Of a stretch of 64,000 bases of DNA, positions 35,229 to 47,530 are shown piece by piece. The stretch's first letter is position 1, and each line of letters begins with the position of its first letter. The stretch is taken from positions 310,001 to 374,000 of the forward strand of contig JAPMAC010000210.1 of assembly GCA_028671895.1 (NCBI GenBank). Direction: 5' to 3'. The notes below the pieces were generated by a model, which saw only the letters and a program-made list of their open reading frames with translations, was not told the DNA's origin and did not search any database. The translations under genes were made by a program, and so were the position numbers. The stretch comes from Oenanthe sinensis (Eukaryota; Streptophyta; Magnoliopsida; Apiales; Apiaceae).

Positions 35229-36864
35229 TGTTTGTCCCTGATATTGTAGAAGGGGGGTTGAATACAATATCTATAAATTATCACGGAATATTGGATTTAA
35301 AAATATTATTTTAAATTCACACAAAATATTAATTATTATGAAATACTGTTCAAGTAGAAGATATAATTTTAACTTGAAAAGTATTACAAATTTAATAAGT
35401 AGAAAGTTTATATAACTGTTAAAAAGCATAGAACGATTTTGACATGAATTGTTCGAGTTTAACAATTATATTCCAAACTTGCACAGAAATCTGTAAATAT
35501 TACAATGCAGACAAATTTTTGAATTTGAACTATTTTTTCTAACTTGAAATAATGAAGAGATCACATCATATTTATAGAGGATTTTAAAGCTAGCATGACC
35601 TTTTTCACTATGATTTTATTTAATGAAATTAAGTCTTATATGACTCTTCAGAAAGTTGGGCATGACTTTTAGAATTCGGTATGACTTTAGAAAATTCGGT
35701 ATGACTTTTCTAAAGTCATATTCAGATTTTCTTTAATTAAAAAAATCGGTATAATTTATTTTAAATAAAATAAAATCTGCTCGATATAACTTATTTTAAT
35801 TAAATAAATCGGTATGACTTATTTTAATTAAATAAAATCAGCTCGGTATGATTTTCCAGAATTCCTTCGGTATGACTTAAAAAAAATGCATCGGTATAAA
35901 TTTTATTAATAAAAATCGGTATGACTTTTATTAACAAAATTTGGTATGACTTATTAAAAAATACATCGGTATGACTTTTAATCATATAATTCGGTATGAC
36001 TTTTTAATGAGTCATTTGAATTATATTAAAATAATATTAAGTCATATCTTTTATAATAAATTAATTCTACTTAATTTAATTAGTTAATTTATAAATTAAA
36101 TTAAATTCAACTTGAATTAATTTTATTAGATAAATTAAATAATAAATTAACTTTTGATAGTACAATTAAAATACTATCTTGACTTGTGTAAGCATGTAGT
36201 CATATTCGAAGTCTTCTCGCCTTTGTCTTTTTCATTCTAAAATAATTCTAAATTAACTAATCTTTAATTAATTTAAGAAATAAATTAATTCTTAGTGAAT
36301 TAATTTACTAATTAAATTAACTAATTAATTTAATTAATTAATAGAGAATTAAAATAAAGTCTTGATTGTAGGACTATTGTTGATGTAGATAAAACTCTTC
36401 TGTTTTTCAACAATAACCTTTCTAACCACTTGAACTTTTTGATGACGAATCTTCACTGACACTGTTGACACCTTGTGCACTGGTCTGGTTCACAGATGAC
36501 TAACTACAATGTTGATTCTCATTTCTGTTGTAGTGGTCTTTCTGTCTTGTCTTGCGTCTAGCTTTGTCTTCAATATTTTTTTTCTTGAAATCTCTTTGTA
36601 ATAGGCACTTGGAATCTTCTGTATCTTCTGAACTCTTCTGAAATACTATTCTTTTATTTTTCGCCGACGCTTGAACATATTAATGAACTTCTTCCGGTTT
36701 AGAGTAGCAGCTTCATTAGAACACTTATGATATTATGATTCTTTGTGTCTAGTTGACTTTCTTCGTCTTGATTCCTTCCTCAGTATTTACTACTTACTTC
36801 ACTTTCTTATCTTAGTTGAGTTGTCATCTAATTATTACAAATAGGCCTAGTCATATACCTTTCA
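35229..36864 (-). repeat. E3 5' LTR (1636 bp)
   Basis: Partner of 15457-17060. It carries the same AAGTCATACCG array (about 35675-36005), a TATA box (35569-35576, minus strand) and the U3 inverted-arm motif (36469-36498). It ends CCTTTCA next to the TSD AAGTA. Several small indels separate the two LTRs. Confidence 0.93.
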
Positions 36865-37820
36865 AAGTATATGTTGATGACATAATATTTGGGTCTACTA
36901 ATAATAACTTGCGCAAGAGGTTTCCTAAGTTAATGTAGAGTAGGTACGAGATAAGCTTAATGGGAGAGCTGAAATTCTTCCTTGGACTTCAAGTGAGTCA
37001 AGGAATAGATGGAATATTCATTTATCAGTCTAAGTACCTTAAAGAAATTCTAAAGAAGTATCACATGGAAGATTCAGCATCTGCAAGAACTCCCTCATCT
37101 ACAGCTGTCAAGCTTGGAGTATGTGAAAATTCAATAAAGGTAGACATCACAAGCTATAGAGGTATGATTGGATCTCTACTTTACCTAACTGCAAGCCGAC
37201 CAGATATTATGTATGCCACTTGTATATGTGCAAGGTTCCTAGTGGATCCTAGAGATATTCATCTTGTTGCTGTGAAAAGAATCTTAAGATATCTTAAGGG
37301 TACTCCTAATCTTAGTATCTAGTACCCTAAAGAATTTGGTTTTAATCTAATAGGATATACAGATTCTGATTATGCAGGTAATGTTGTTGATAAGAAGAGC
37401 ACCTCAGGGAGCTGCCAATTCCTAGGCAGAAGATTGATTTCCTGGTACAGCAAGAAACAGCAAACGGTTTCCAATTCTACAGCAGAGGCTGAGTACATTG
37501 TTGTGGGAAGCTGTTGCGCTCAGATCTTATGGATAAGGAATCAACTCAGAGATTATGGATTTGTGTTAAATAAAATTCCTATTTTATGTGATAACACAAG
37601 TGCCATTGCAATCTCCAACAACCCTGTACAGCACACGAGGACAAAGCACATAGATATCAGGTATCATTTTATTCGAGAACACGTTATGAATGGTACTGTG
37701 AAGTTACACTTTGTACCCACAGAAGAACAGACTGGAAATATTTTTACTAATCCTCTTGATGAATCCACATTCACCAGGTTGGTTGGTGAACTTGGGATGT
37801 TGAATAGTTCTTCATCTTAA
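36865..37820 (+). pseudogene. E2 pol, second part: RT active site and RNase H
   Basis: The sequence resumes exactly where 15456 stopped, with YVDD at 36870-36881. RT continues with GELKFFLGLQVSQ, SYRGMIGSLLYLTASRPDIM; then RNase H shows SDYAG, STAEAEYI, LCDNTSAIAISNNP and KHIDIRYHFIRE. Stops are at 36936 (a Gln codon in E1 and E3) and 37319-37321 (Trp to TAG). The frame ends at the natural stop 37820. Confidence 0.9.
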
Positions 37821-38281
37821 ATCCCAGTTCACATCTGCATTATGTTCTTAAATAAAATTTCAAGTGTTTGTTATGTGAATATTTGTCATAACACTTGTAA
37901 ATTTATTTTACTAAATTCTAGTTCTCGAATGTGTGTTTAATGTATATTATTATAATATTTTATTTTATTTTATCTATTTTGATTGTATTCTACTATATTT
38001 TAATTTTAGATTATTATCTTTAAAAATAATATAATCAAAATTTTGTAAATTTTTGATAAAATTTATTTTTATTTGAAAATAATTTAATATTGAAGTATAG
38101 TTATTATTATATATATCGTAAGTTTAATCATATTAATAATAAAAATAGGTTAATATAAAGTAGAATTATATATATATATATATATATATATATTTTCTTT
38201 TTTTCTTCTTCAATTTTCTATTAATTCGGGCAGACTTTTTTGTTTCTGGGAGACTTTTTAAAATGTCTCCCTGAGTTTTTG

Positions 38282-38318
<37 letters not shown>

Positions 38319-39019
38319 TTTTATTTTAGTTTTATCAAAGGTCTCTCTAATCTTTAAAAGTCTCCCCGAGACTTTTCTTTATATATATATACTCAGTTTT
38401 TACTCCAGATTACTTATCTAACCTATTCTATTCGATCGATTAATGCAAAGTACAAGCAAACTCTTGCATTTTTTTTCTGGTTTCATCAAGCTGTTATTGT
38501 AAGTAATAAATCGAATTGTTCATTAGCTATTGTCTAAGTAGTAATCTGTTTTAACTCTGGATTCTAATCTCAAACAGTCAAAGTAGTATATACATACACA
38601 ATAATTGTATGTATTATATATTTCAACTGCTTATATTGTTTAATGTGATTATATGGTTGTGTTTTTCATATGAACTAATTAATTGTTTATGGAACCATTG
38701 TTAAATTTTTTTATTGTTTTCTTTTCGTTATTAATTTTTTCTTTATATTATATTCGAATTTTGCAATATTAATTAGATAATTCACAAGTTTTTAATAATA
38801 TTTTGTTATAATGAGAGGTTACAAGTTAATAAACTAGAACCAAGTTTAATCTAGTTTTAATCATTAAAATTCGATAAGTCTTCATTAATAGTGTTTTTAA
38901 TTTAAAGTTCTAATATATAAAATTCTATATTTTATATATTTTTATTTTAAATTATAATTCACTTAATTTATGATCACTTGTTTAATTTCACTTGTTCTAT
39001 TTATTTTCTAATAAGGTAC
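37821..39019 (+). other. E2 spacer between pol and the env-like gene
   Basis: Very AT-rich, non-coding. It contains two TA runs (38166-38193 and 38284-38317). Around and after them are GTCTCC-type motifs like those of the E2 LTR, then TTTATATATATATACTC at about 38375. The remainder to 39019 is a leader-like AT-rich stretch without a frame. Confidence 0.75.
38225..38395 (+). promoter_or_regulatory. LTR-like repeat block and possible internal promoter of the E2 env-like gene
   Basis: The motifs AATGTCTCCCTGAG and TTTTATCAAAGGTCTCTC, then AAAAGTCTCCCCGAG, line up in the same order and orientation with the E2 LTR array (53820-53900: AATGTCTCCCGTAG, TTTTATCAGAAGTCTCTC, AAAAGTCTTCC). A TATA-like run follows at once. 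A (TA) expansion splits the block. Promoter function is inferred. Confidence 0.5.
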
Positions 39020-40211
39020 AATGTCTGTTTCCCAGAATAATTAAAATGGCCGCAATTTTGAAATATTGAAGACTAACTATGTAGGGTACTTTGATCCTAC
39101 AAGATGTCCTGAACCCAAATTAATTTCCTGGATTCGATTTCTCAACGAGCATCCTTTGATCGAAACATTAATTTCCTGGAATCGATTTCTCAATAGGATT
39201 CCTGGACCCTATTTTGAAGATTGACCCACTGAAGGATCTATACTCTACAACTGTTATTTGCTCAACCAGCACGTCATCTCGCTTTGCATTCAAAGTCAGA
39301 GGAAGAGATTACTGGGTCACAGAAAATGATGTAAACAGGATTCTAGGCTTTCCAACAGACAACTTTGATCCACTACCAACACCACAAGAGCTGATAGAAT
39401 TCTTTCAAACTATCATGTATCAAGGTGAACTTAACATGGTTAAACTGTCCAAGACTCATCTGGTAAATGAGTGGGACTTCATCTTTAATACACTGGCTAA
39501 GGTATTTTCTTCGTGTCTGAAGAATAGTTTTCACAATATTCCTATGCTTTAACAAAACATAGGATTTGCTGTGGCACATAACCGGAGAATAAATTTTGGA
39601 AAATTAATTTTGAAAGAGATAATCAAGAAAATGGGTACTTTAGCAAGAAGAAGTCTTAAAGAGGATCATACAGTTCATTGTTATTATCCAAGATTTCTAA
39701 TTTTTTTTTGAATAATAATTTATCTAATGAACACAAAGTTTTATTTACCAACTCACCTATAGTAAGATCTCTTTCCACACAAACAAATCTCTTTACAAGG
39801 TTGACGAAGGCAAACAAACTACCTGGTGTCCCTGTAATTTATACACCATTCATGATTCAATTCATTCAACAATAACAAAATCAAGCACCAATACCAGTGT
39901 TTGATAGAGTACCTCTATAAATGATTCCTTCTCCTCAAGCTGAAGCTGAACAAGTTCAACCAGAACAAGTTGAACAACATGTTGTTGAAGAACAACATTC
40001 TCAAGCAGAACCAATTGCATCCGCTGCAGTAAGTACTTAGGTAAGGAATTCTTCTATTATGATTTTTGACTTAAATTATATCAGTGTTAAGCCCCCAGTG
40101 GCTATTAGGATAGATCATGAGTCTGAAATCCAACAGTCTCTAACACAGGTCTTAGATCCAAACACTGCTACTTCATCATCACAATCACTCACCCAAACAT
40201 AAAAGAGAAAA
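39020..40211 (+). pseudogene. E2 env-like gene, part 1
   Basis: It starts at ATG 39020, with TAA after seven codons. The frame continues with ILKTNYVGYFDPTRCP, shifts near 39205, and continues as LYSTTVICSTSTSSRFAF, WVTENDVNRILGF and LVNEWDFIF to a stop at 39550. It reads on past it (AVAHNRRINFGK, YYPRFL), parallel to the E1 env-like N-terminal domain. A 49-bp-spaced direct repeat (TTAATTTCCTGG at 39118 and 39167) lies near the start. A Gln/Glu-rich segment precedes the Angela-type solo LTR. Confidence 0.82.
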
Positions 40212-41751
40212 TGTTGGGTTCCGAGGCATAAAACGCAGCGGATTAAACGTAAATATAACGAAAATTTCGGAACCCTAAACGCAGGATCATGTATAAGCGG
40301 ACTGATTATTGTGAAACGGAATCATACCTTTACTTGGTCTTGACTTTCACGAACTCAACGGAGATCATAGCTTTCACGACTTGTGTCTTCCTCTCGAAAA
40401 CACCTCTATGGTATCCACACGAGCACCTTCAAGAACGTCTCACGATCTTGATTACGGAATGGATGTACTAGCCTCCTTTGATGATTTCTCTCTGCCTTTG
40501 CTGCTGCTAGGGTTTTGTTTTTCTCAAAAACGTAATCCTTATTAACCCTACATTATCTATTTATAATGGTTGGTTAATAGGCCCATAATAGCAACCCATA
40601 ACAGCAAAGCCTAACCCATGTAGGTTTAGGATTAAATAATAAAACCGAATTTTATTATTTAATTAATAACTAAGTCACACTTAATTATTAATGGCAGAAT
40701 TCAAATTCGAATTTATATTATTTCAATTAATTAAGTCTCACTTAATTAATATAATAAAATTCAAATAATCATCAATTAATTTAAATCTATAATTTAAATT
40801 AATTATTCCTTTAAGTACTCTATGTGTGTGACCCTATAGGCTATTATTTAATTAGCAATAATTTTATTCTCCAATAAAATTATAAACAATGAGCGGTATC
40901 TAGTAATACATCATTGCTACCCAATTAAATAATAATTAAATCGTGATTCGATAAAACCTTTCGTGATTAATGTTTCAGTGTAAAATAATCCCTTTAACCA
41001 TATATATTATAGATTAAACTCGAGGCATGTATTTAGTCATCCTCTTCAACATTTAATCCGGGTTTACTTGATCCATGAGTAGACTATGAAAACAAATCAT
41101 TATTTGAGCACGGCCATGCATTTTATAGTCTCACTCAATCAAGAGGCCAATAATATCTCTCCTAATTATAGGAGGGTTAAATCCTTTATCTATCATTCAT
41201 ATTTCTCATACGACTCATGATATACCCGATGTCCACTTTTATCATCACCCGGTCAAAGGTAACTTTTAATGTAGTCAAAGTATATTAATCCTCGTATAGA
41301 AATATAATGATCTCAAGTCAAAGGATCATTACACCATTATCACTGTGAGTCTTTCTTATGACTTTATTAAACATGAAGAATCTCACTGTGGGTCTGTCCA
41401 GTATCATGTACTCCTACATGTACCTATGTATTGACTTTAGTATCCCCATACTTATAACCAATGAGATGTGGTTATCAGTCAAACAACATACTAGTCTATT
41501 TATGTATTATTATTGTCCTATAATAATAATACTCGACTAGGGACATTTAAGAATATGATATATTATATAATCTCAAGTTCAAGTCATGTACTAAACTATA
41601 CAATGTGTATCATGATTCTAAGGACATTTATTATGCTAACAAATATATCGCGGTAATTAAAGTCATAATAAATATGTTTATTGAATAATCAATTGACATA
41701 AAGGTTTATCAAAATAAACATTGTATTGCCTCTAGGGCACCTACACCAACA
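40212..41751 (-). mobile_element. Solo LTR of an Angela-type copia element
   Basis: 1540 bp with TG...CA ends. On the minus strand it starts TGTTGGTGTAGGTGCCCTAG, the typical Angela start. It is flanked by GAAAA on both sides (40207-40211 and 41752-41756). There is no internal sequence, so it is a solo LTR left by LTR-LTR recombination. It is related to, but distinct from, the LTRs of E4 and E5, sharing blocks such as AATGAGCGGTATCTAGTAAT. Confidence 0.94.
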
Positions 41752-41756
41752 GAAAA

Positions 41757-42537
41757 CATACAGAGTTAGGGAGTGAAGAAGATTTGATTCCTGCTCGTCA
41801 GAAGAAGCAACTGCTTGGTACTTCATCTACCCTAGTTATGGTAGAACATGATGCTTCACAGTATGAAGTGCCTTCACAAGCTTTAGGAAGAAACTTGGAT
41901 CTTTCGCTAAATCCTCGATCCTTGTCTACCTCCCCGGATGGATCATATTCAGAATCTGAAAAGATCTACTCATCGTCTGAAGATGATCAGTAACTCTTCG
42001 AGTCTTACCCTGAGGCAACTCATTTTTCTATTCTAAAAGAAATGCAAGACTTTATTGAGGATTGGAACTTGCAAAGTTTCATTGCACCACCAGTGACCTC
42101 TCATGCAGGGGCTTTGGTGATTTATACTGCAGGTACATCTGGAAGCTCAGATTTTGAGTTAAATACGAGCGAAGAAAGGCAAACACTGTGTGATACACCT
42201 ACACGTGAGGTGAGTGAAACACTCTTGAGAATATGAAATATGAGTGCACATACAGGCACAGAAAGTGAGATGCAAAATATGTTACTGTCCTTTCAACAAC
42301 AGATGGATGCACTAAAAGTTGAGAATGCATAACTTCGAGCTCAAGTCAATGCTCATAATTCTTCAGATCTAGTTTCAAATCAGTTTACTCTAATTAGAAA
42401 GGATATTGAAGAAGTAAAGTCAACTGTGTTGCTCAAGAAAAATGATGTGAATCAAACACAAGGTGTAATAGCAGCTGATATCAAGGACTTAAGGAAGAGT
42501 CAAATCCAAATTGCTGATAATCTAACAGAGATAAATA
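41757..42537 (+). pseudogene. E2 env-like gene, part 2
   Basis: Continues after the solo LTR with a Ser-rich segment (41784-41990), a stop at 41991, then MQDFIEDWNLQSFIAPPV and an acidic/Ser region to 42234. After more stops it has a helical, coiled-coil-like part (MLLSFQQQMDALKVENA, then DIEEVKSTVLLKKN) up to the E5 insertion. The FIEDSD and FIEDWN motifs link E1 and E2 copies. Confidence 0.8.
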
Positions 42538-44080
42538 TGAAGGGTTTCGTGACACAAACGCAGCGGAATAAACGCGAAAAATAAATCAAAATAGCGAAAC
42601 CCTCCGCAGGATCCATGCGAAAACAAAAGATTTAATTCGGAGATAAAGAATAAATACCTTTAGAAGCTTTAACAGTTCATTAATGGAAGATTAATGGAGG
42701 TCCAAAGCTTGTTTAATCACCATGTATCCCGCTCTCGCGATCTACGCTCAACGGTATCCACACGAACACTTTTCATGAAGGATTGATGTGTACTAGCACC
42801 CGAAAACTTCTTCTCTCTCTATCTTCCTCCTCTCTTAGAGCGGCTAGGGTTTTTGTAAAATCTCTATTTTATTAAATCAGCCCATAAAGAGATTATATAG
42901 AGAGAGGAATAAGTTTTCTAATTATAATCCAATTATAATTAATACTAATCCAAAATTCTAAATTATTTAATTAAGTCTCACTTAATTAATTAATTATTAA
43001 TTTTGGAATTAGTTTAAGTAATTCATTTATTCTATTTATATAATTAATTAAGTTATACTTAATTAATATCATAAATAAAATAAATTACTTATTTAATTTA
43101 AATTCATAATTTAAATTATTTCTCCTTCAAGCGTTCTTTGTGTGTGACCCTGTAGGTTATTATTACGTTGGCAACAATTTTAATATCTAATTAAAATTGT
43201 AAACAATGAGCGGCATCTAGTAATACATCATTGCTACCCAAGTAATAATAATAAATCGGTGATTCGATTAAGCCTTTCGTGAATAATGTTCCATGTAATA
43301 TAATCCCTTTAATCTTGATATTATAGATTAAACTCAAGACATGTCTCGTATCATCCTCTTCATAATTTAATCTTTATTTTCTTGATCGATGAGTAGACTA
43401 TTAAAATCAAATCAACATTTGAGCACGGCCGTGCATTTTATAGTCTCACTCAAACAAGAGGCCAATAATATCACTCCTAAAATTAGGAGGATTAAATCCC
43501 ATCTAGATCATTCATATTTCTCATACGATTCATAATATACCCAATGTCCACTTTTATCATCACCCGGTCAAAGGTAACTTTTAATGTAATCAAAGTATAT
43601 TAATTCTCGTATAGAAATATAATGATTTCAGGTCTAAGGATCATTACACCATTATCACAGTGAGAATTACTTATGACACTTACTTAACATGTAGAATCTC
43701 ACAGCGGGTCATTCTAGTGCCATGCATTGAGACATGCACTTATGTTCTTGACTTTAGTATCCCCATACCTATTACCAATGAGATGTGGTCATCTGTCAAG
43801 AAACATACTAGTCTTTGTGCATTATTATTGTCCTTAAATAATAATACTCGACTAGGGAATTTTAGGAATAAGATACTATTCATATAATCTCATTTTTAAG
43901 TCACATACTTAAAGATATAGAATACGTATCAAAATTTCAAGGACATTTACTATGCTTTCAATTTATTACGCAGTAAACAAAACATAATAAATAAATAATA
44001 ATCAATAAAACATAATCCTTAATAATAAATATTTTCCTTAAAATATAAAAAGTATTGTCTCTAGAGCAAAATTACTAACA
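42538..44080 (-). repeat. E5 3' LTR
   Basis: 1543 bp. The plus-strand left end is TGAAGGGTTTCG where E4 has TGTAGGGTTTCG. The right end is ACTAACA before the purine tract. It pairs with 49751-51293. Confidence 0.95.
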
Positions 44081-47000
44081 ATCTCCCACTTGCACTAGAG
44101 CCAATTACCCAAGTATCCAATACTCATGGAACTAGTGTGACTTTCGTGCTTCTGCTGCGACAAAGCCTTAGTCAGTGTGTCTGCAATATTATTATTAGTA
44201 TACACTTTACATAAATGTATATCTCCTTGATCATTAATCTCATTAATTAGGTGATATCTCCTAAGTACATGCCCAAACAGCCTCCTTGGCTGCTTCACAA
44301 GCATCAATATACTCAGGTTCTATTGTAAAATCAACAATTGTCTTTGCTGTGAACCATTCCAGCATACAACATCTCAATAAAACACAAAGCCAGACAGAAA
44401 CATTAAATTATCGTTATCTGTCTAGAAACCAGTATCACTGAAACCTCTTACAACTAGCTTCACATCTCCTCCATATAACAAGAATGAATCTTTAGTCCTC
44501 TTTAAGTACTTAAGAATATTCTTGACTGTCGTCCAGTGACCTTCACCTGGATTAGATCGGTATCTACTCATCATGGTTAAAGCATACGAGACATCAGGAC
44601 AAGTACATATCATTGCATACATTATAAAACCAATTGCTGACGCATATGGAATTTTACTCATGCAGTCCCTATCATCCAATGATTTAGGACAAATTTTATT
44701 TTGAGATCACTATCCCATGAGACATTGGGACATATCCATTTTAGTCTCTTTGCATTTAAAATCGATGCAAAACTTTGTCAATGTATGTACTCTAAATTAG
44801 GCCGATCAATCACCTTGATCTATCTCTATAGATCTCGATCCCTAATATATATGTCACATCGCCTAAGTCTTTCATTGAGAAATTATTTCTCAACCAAGTC
44901 TTCACAGTCTGTAGAGAAGGAATGTCATTCCCTATTAGTAATATATCATCAACATATAATACTAGGAATGCCACATGGCTCCCACTATACTTCTTATAAA
45001 CACAAGTTTCATCTTCATTCTGAATAAAGTCAAACTCTTTTTGACTGTTTCATGAAAACAAATGTTCCATCTCCTCGAGGCCTGCTTTAATCCATAAATG
45101 GATCGACGCAACTTACATACATTTCCAGCATCCTTTAGATCAACAAAACCCTTAGGGTGTGTCATGTACACATCCATATCTTCTTCAAGGCTCTCATTTA
45201 AGAAAGCGGTTTTGACATCCATTTGCCAGATTTCATAGTCATAGTAAGCAGCTATAGCAAGCAAAATCCTGATGGACATGACCATAACAACTGGTGAAAA
45301 GGTCTCATCATAGTCAATACATTGAATTTTCTTGAAACCTTTTGCCACCAATCGTGCCTTATAGGTCTGTACATTAGCATCCATGTCGGTCTTCTTCTTG
45401 AAAACCCACTTGCACCCTATAGGTTTTACCCCTTCAGGTGGATCAACCAAAGTCCATACTTGATTAGTATACATGGATTCCATCTCAGATTTAATGGCAT
45501 CCAGCCATCTCTTAGAATCTGGAGTGTTTATAGTATCTAGGCAGGTGAGAGGCTCATCTTCATTCACAAGCATCACATCACCATCTTGAGTCAAGAGAAA
45601 TCCATATTATCTCTCGGGCTCATGGCGAATCCTTCTAAACCTACGAACACTTGTGTTTCTTGAGCAGTATTATTTTTCTTGTACATTCTACTCAGGTTCC
45701 TCCACTGGTTCAACGTTATCATGTGGGTCTCAAACTTCATTGAGATCTATTATCCTCCCACTGTCTCTCAGCAGTTCGAGCAACAAACACTTTGTTCTCG
45801 GAAGGATTATAGAAAGAATAACCCCTTGTTTCAGTTGGGTATTCCACAAAATTACATTTGTCTGATTTTGGTCCTAGCTTGTCAGAGATTAGACGTTTCA
45901 CAAACGATTCACATCCCCAAAATTTTATAAATGACATGCTGTGACGTTGCTCAGTCCATATCTCATAAGGAGTCTTTTGAACCAATTTAGTAGTAACACA
46001 GTTAAGTGTATGTGGAGCCGTTTCCAGGGTGCAACCTCAGAAACTAATTGGAAGATTCATTGACTCAACATTAATCGCACCATGTCCAACAAGGTGTGAT
46101 CTCTCCTATCAAAAAAACTTTTCTTTGATATTTTCTACTTCATCTTTATAGTCTTTGAACTTTTCAAATGATTCGGATTAGTTCTTCAAAAGATACATAT
46201 ATCCGTATCTACTAAAATAATTAGTAAATTTTATGAAGTTAATAAAATCTACCTTTTGTCATCGTACACATATGACCACATACATCACTATGTATAAGTC
46301 ATACCAATTCAATGATCCCTTCACCATGTCCGGTAAAAGGAGCTTTAGTCATTTTACCAAATAAACCAAGATTCGTATCCTTTGGTATGATTCATAATCA
46401 AACTTATCCATGAATGCATCCTTATGTATTCTGGAAATGCGTTTCTCATTAATATGGCCTCAGCGACAGTGCCAAAGGTAATATTTGATTTGAGTCACTT
46501 TAGAACATATAAATTGTTAATTAGATGTGCAACATTATAAGGCTCATCATCAAAATAGAATAAACAACTATTGTTATAAAATGAAAAAGCCTTTCTTGTC
46601 TAAACAAGAAACTGAAATAATGTCTCTGCCAATTGCAAGCACGCTATAACAATTATTAAGTTCTAAATTTTCCTTATAGGCCAAAAATTAAGTAACGAGT
46701 TCCTCGAACCAGAGCAACTATCTTTACTCCAATTCTAACCCGATACCTTAAGCTTGACCCTTATTGATCATCATCTTCCGATCTTCCAATTAAGCATGAC
46801 AGTTTAATTTCCAGTCTCCCAACTTTCCACAGAAGTGACAATCATCTTCTTTATCAACACCTCATTCAGACTTTAGAGTCTGCTTTAGGGATTGGACTTT
46901 GGTTTGACAACGGAACTAGATCAAATCTTCTCCTTGCCTTTCCATTTTCCTTTCCCTTTTGCATTCCCTATGTTTACCGTCAATATAGTAGTAGTTCATG

Positions 47001-47530
47001 CATTTATCATATTACTTTCAGCAGTTCTCAACATGCTTAGCAACTCAATGGGTGTTTTACAAATCTTATTCACTTTATTGTTCATAACAAAATAAGAATA
47101 ATATTTGTCCAAGGATTGTAAGATCAAATCTAACTGTCTCCAGACCAATCTGGAAACCCAAAATATCAATGGTATTCATTATACCCTATAATCTTTAGAA
47201 CATGTGGTGTAACTGGGTCTCACTCTCCCTACTTGTAAGTGTATAGTGCCCTTTCAAATATATCTTGTACTCAATCGTTTCATAAGCATCTATATGCTTG
47301 TATTGCTTCTTAAGCTCAGCACATATATTTGCGAGCATGAGACATGAAACATCAGTCGCAACATCAATTTGCTTCCAATAAGCACTATGATTTGCACATG
47401 TTACATTCTCAACTTTAAGAGCAGGGGAAGAGATTTGACTAATATCGTGGTGCCCGAGGACGATCCTCAAGCTCCTATGTCAGTCAAGGAAATATATTCT
47501 CGTCAACTTGTCCTTCTCAAGAACTGATCG
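44081..47530 (-). pseudogene. E5 gag-pol remnant
   Basis: Same structure as in E4: gag piece 47195-47470, integrase C-terminal piece 45737-45985 and upstream, RT 44960-45594 with YVDD codons at plus 44945-44956, RNase H to 44095. It shares with E4 the one-base gain in the A run before YVDD (about 45037-45042), so the defect is older than both insertions. It lacks the TGA seen in E4 at the IYGLKQ region, and instead has its own frameshift in RNase H (extra base near 44277). Confidence 0.88.

Larger units (their letters stand above)
15457..36864 (-). mobile_element. E3: minus-strand Sirevirus-like retrotransposon in E2 RT
   Basis: E3 starts TGTTGGTCTCTG at 15457 and ends CCTTTCA at 36864, flanked by AAGTA on both sides (15452-15456 and 36865-36869). 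It splits E2 just before the YVDD codons. Read on the minus strand: 5' LTR 35229-36864, PBS 35215-35228, a plastid DNA patch, gag, protease, integrase, RT, RNase H, env-like remnants, polypurine tract and 3' LTR 15457-17060. It was later entered by E4 (18603-27360) and by a hAT-type element (28543-29618). LTR lengths differ (1604 and 1636 bp) through several indels, so it is clearly older than E4. Confidence 0.93.

Noticed and set aside
38166..38317. TA runs considered as an origin or matrix attachment site
   Set aside because: Simple TA microsatellites in an AT-rich spacer; nothing else supports a special role.
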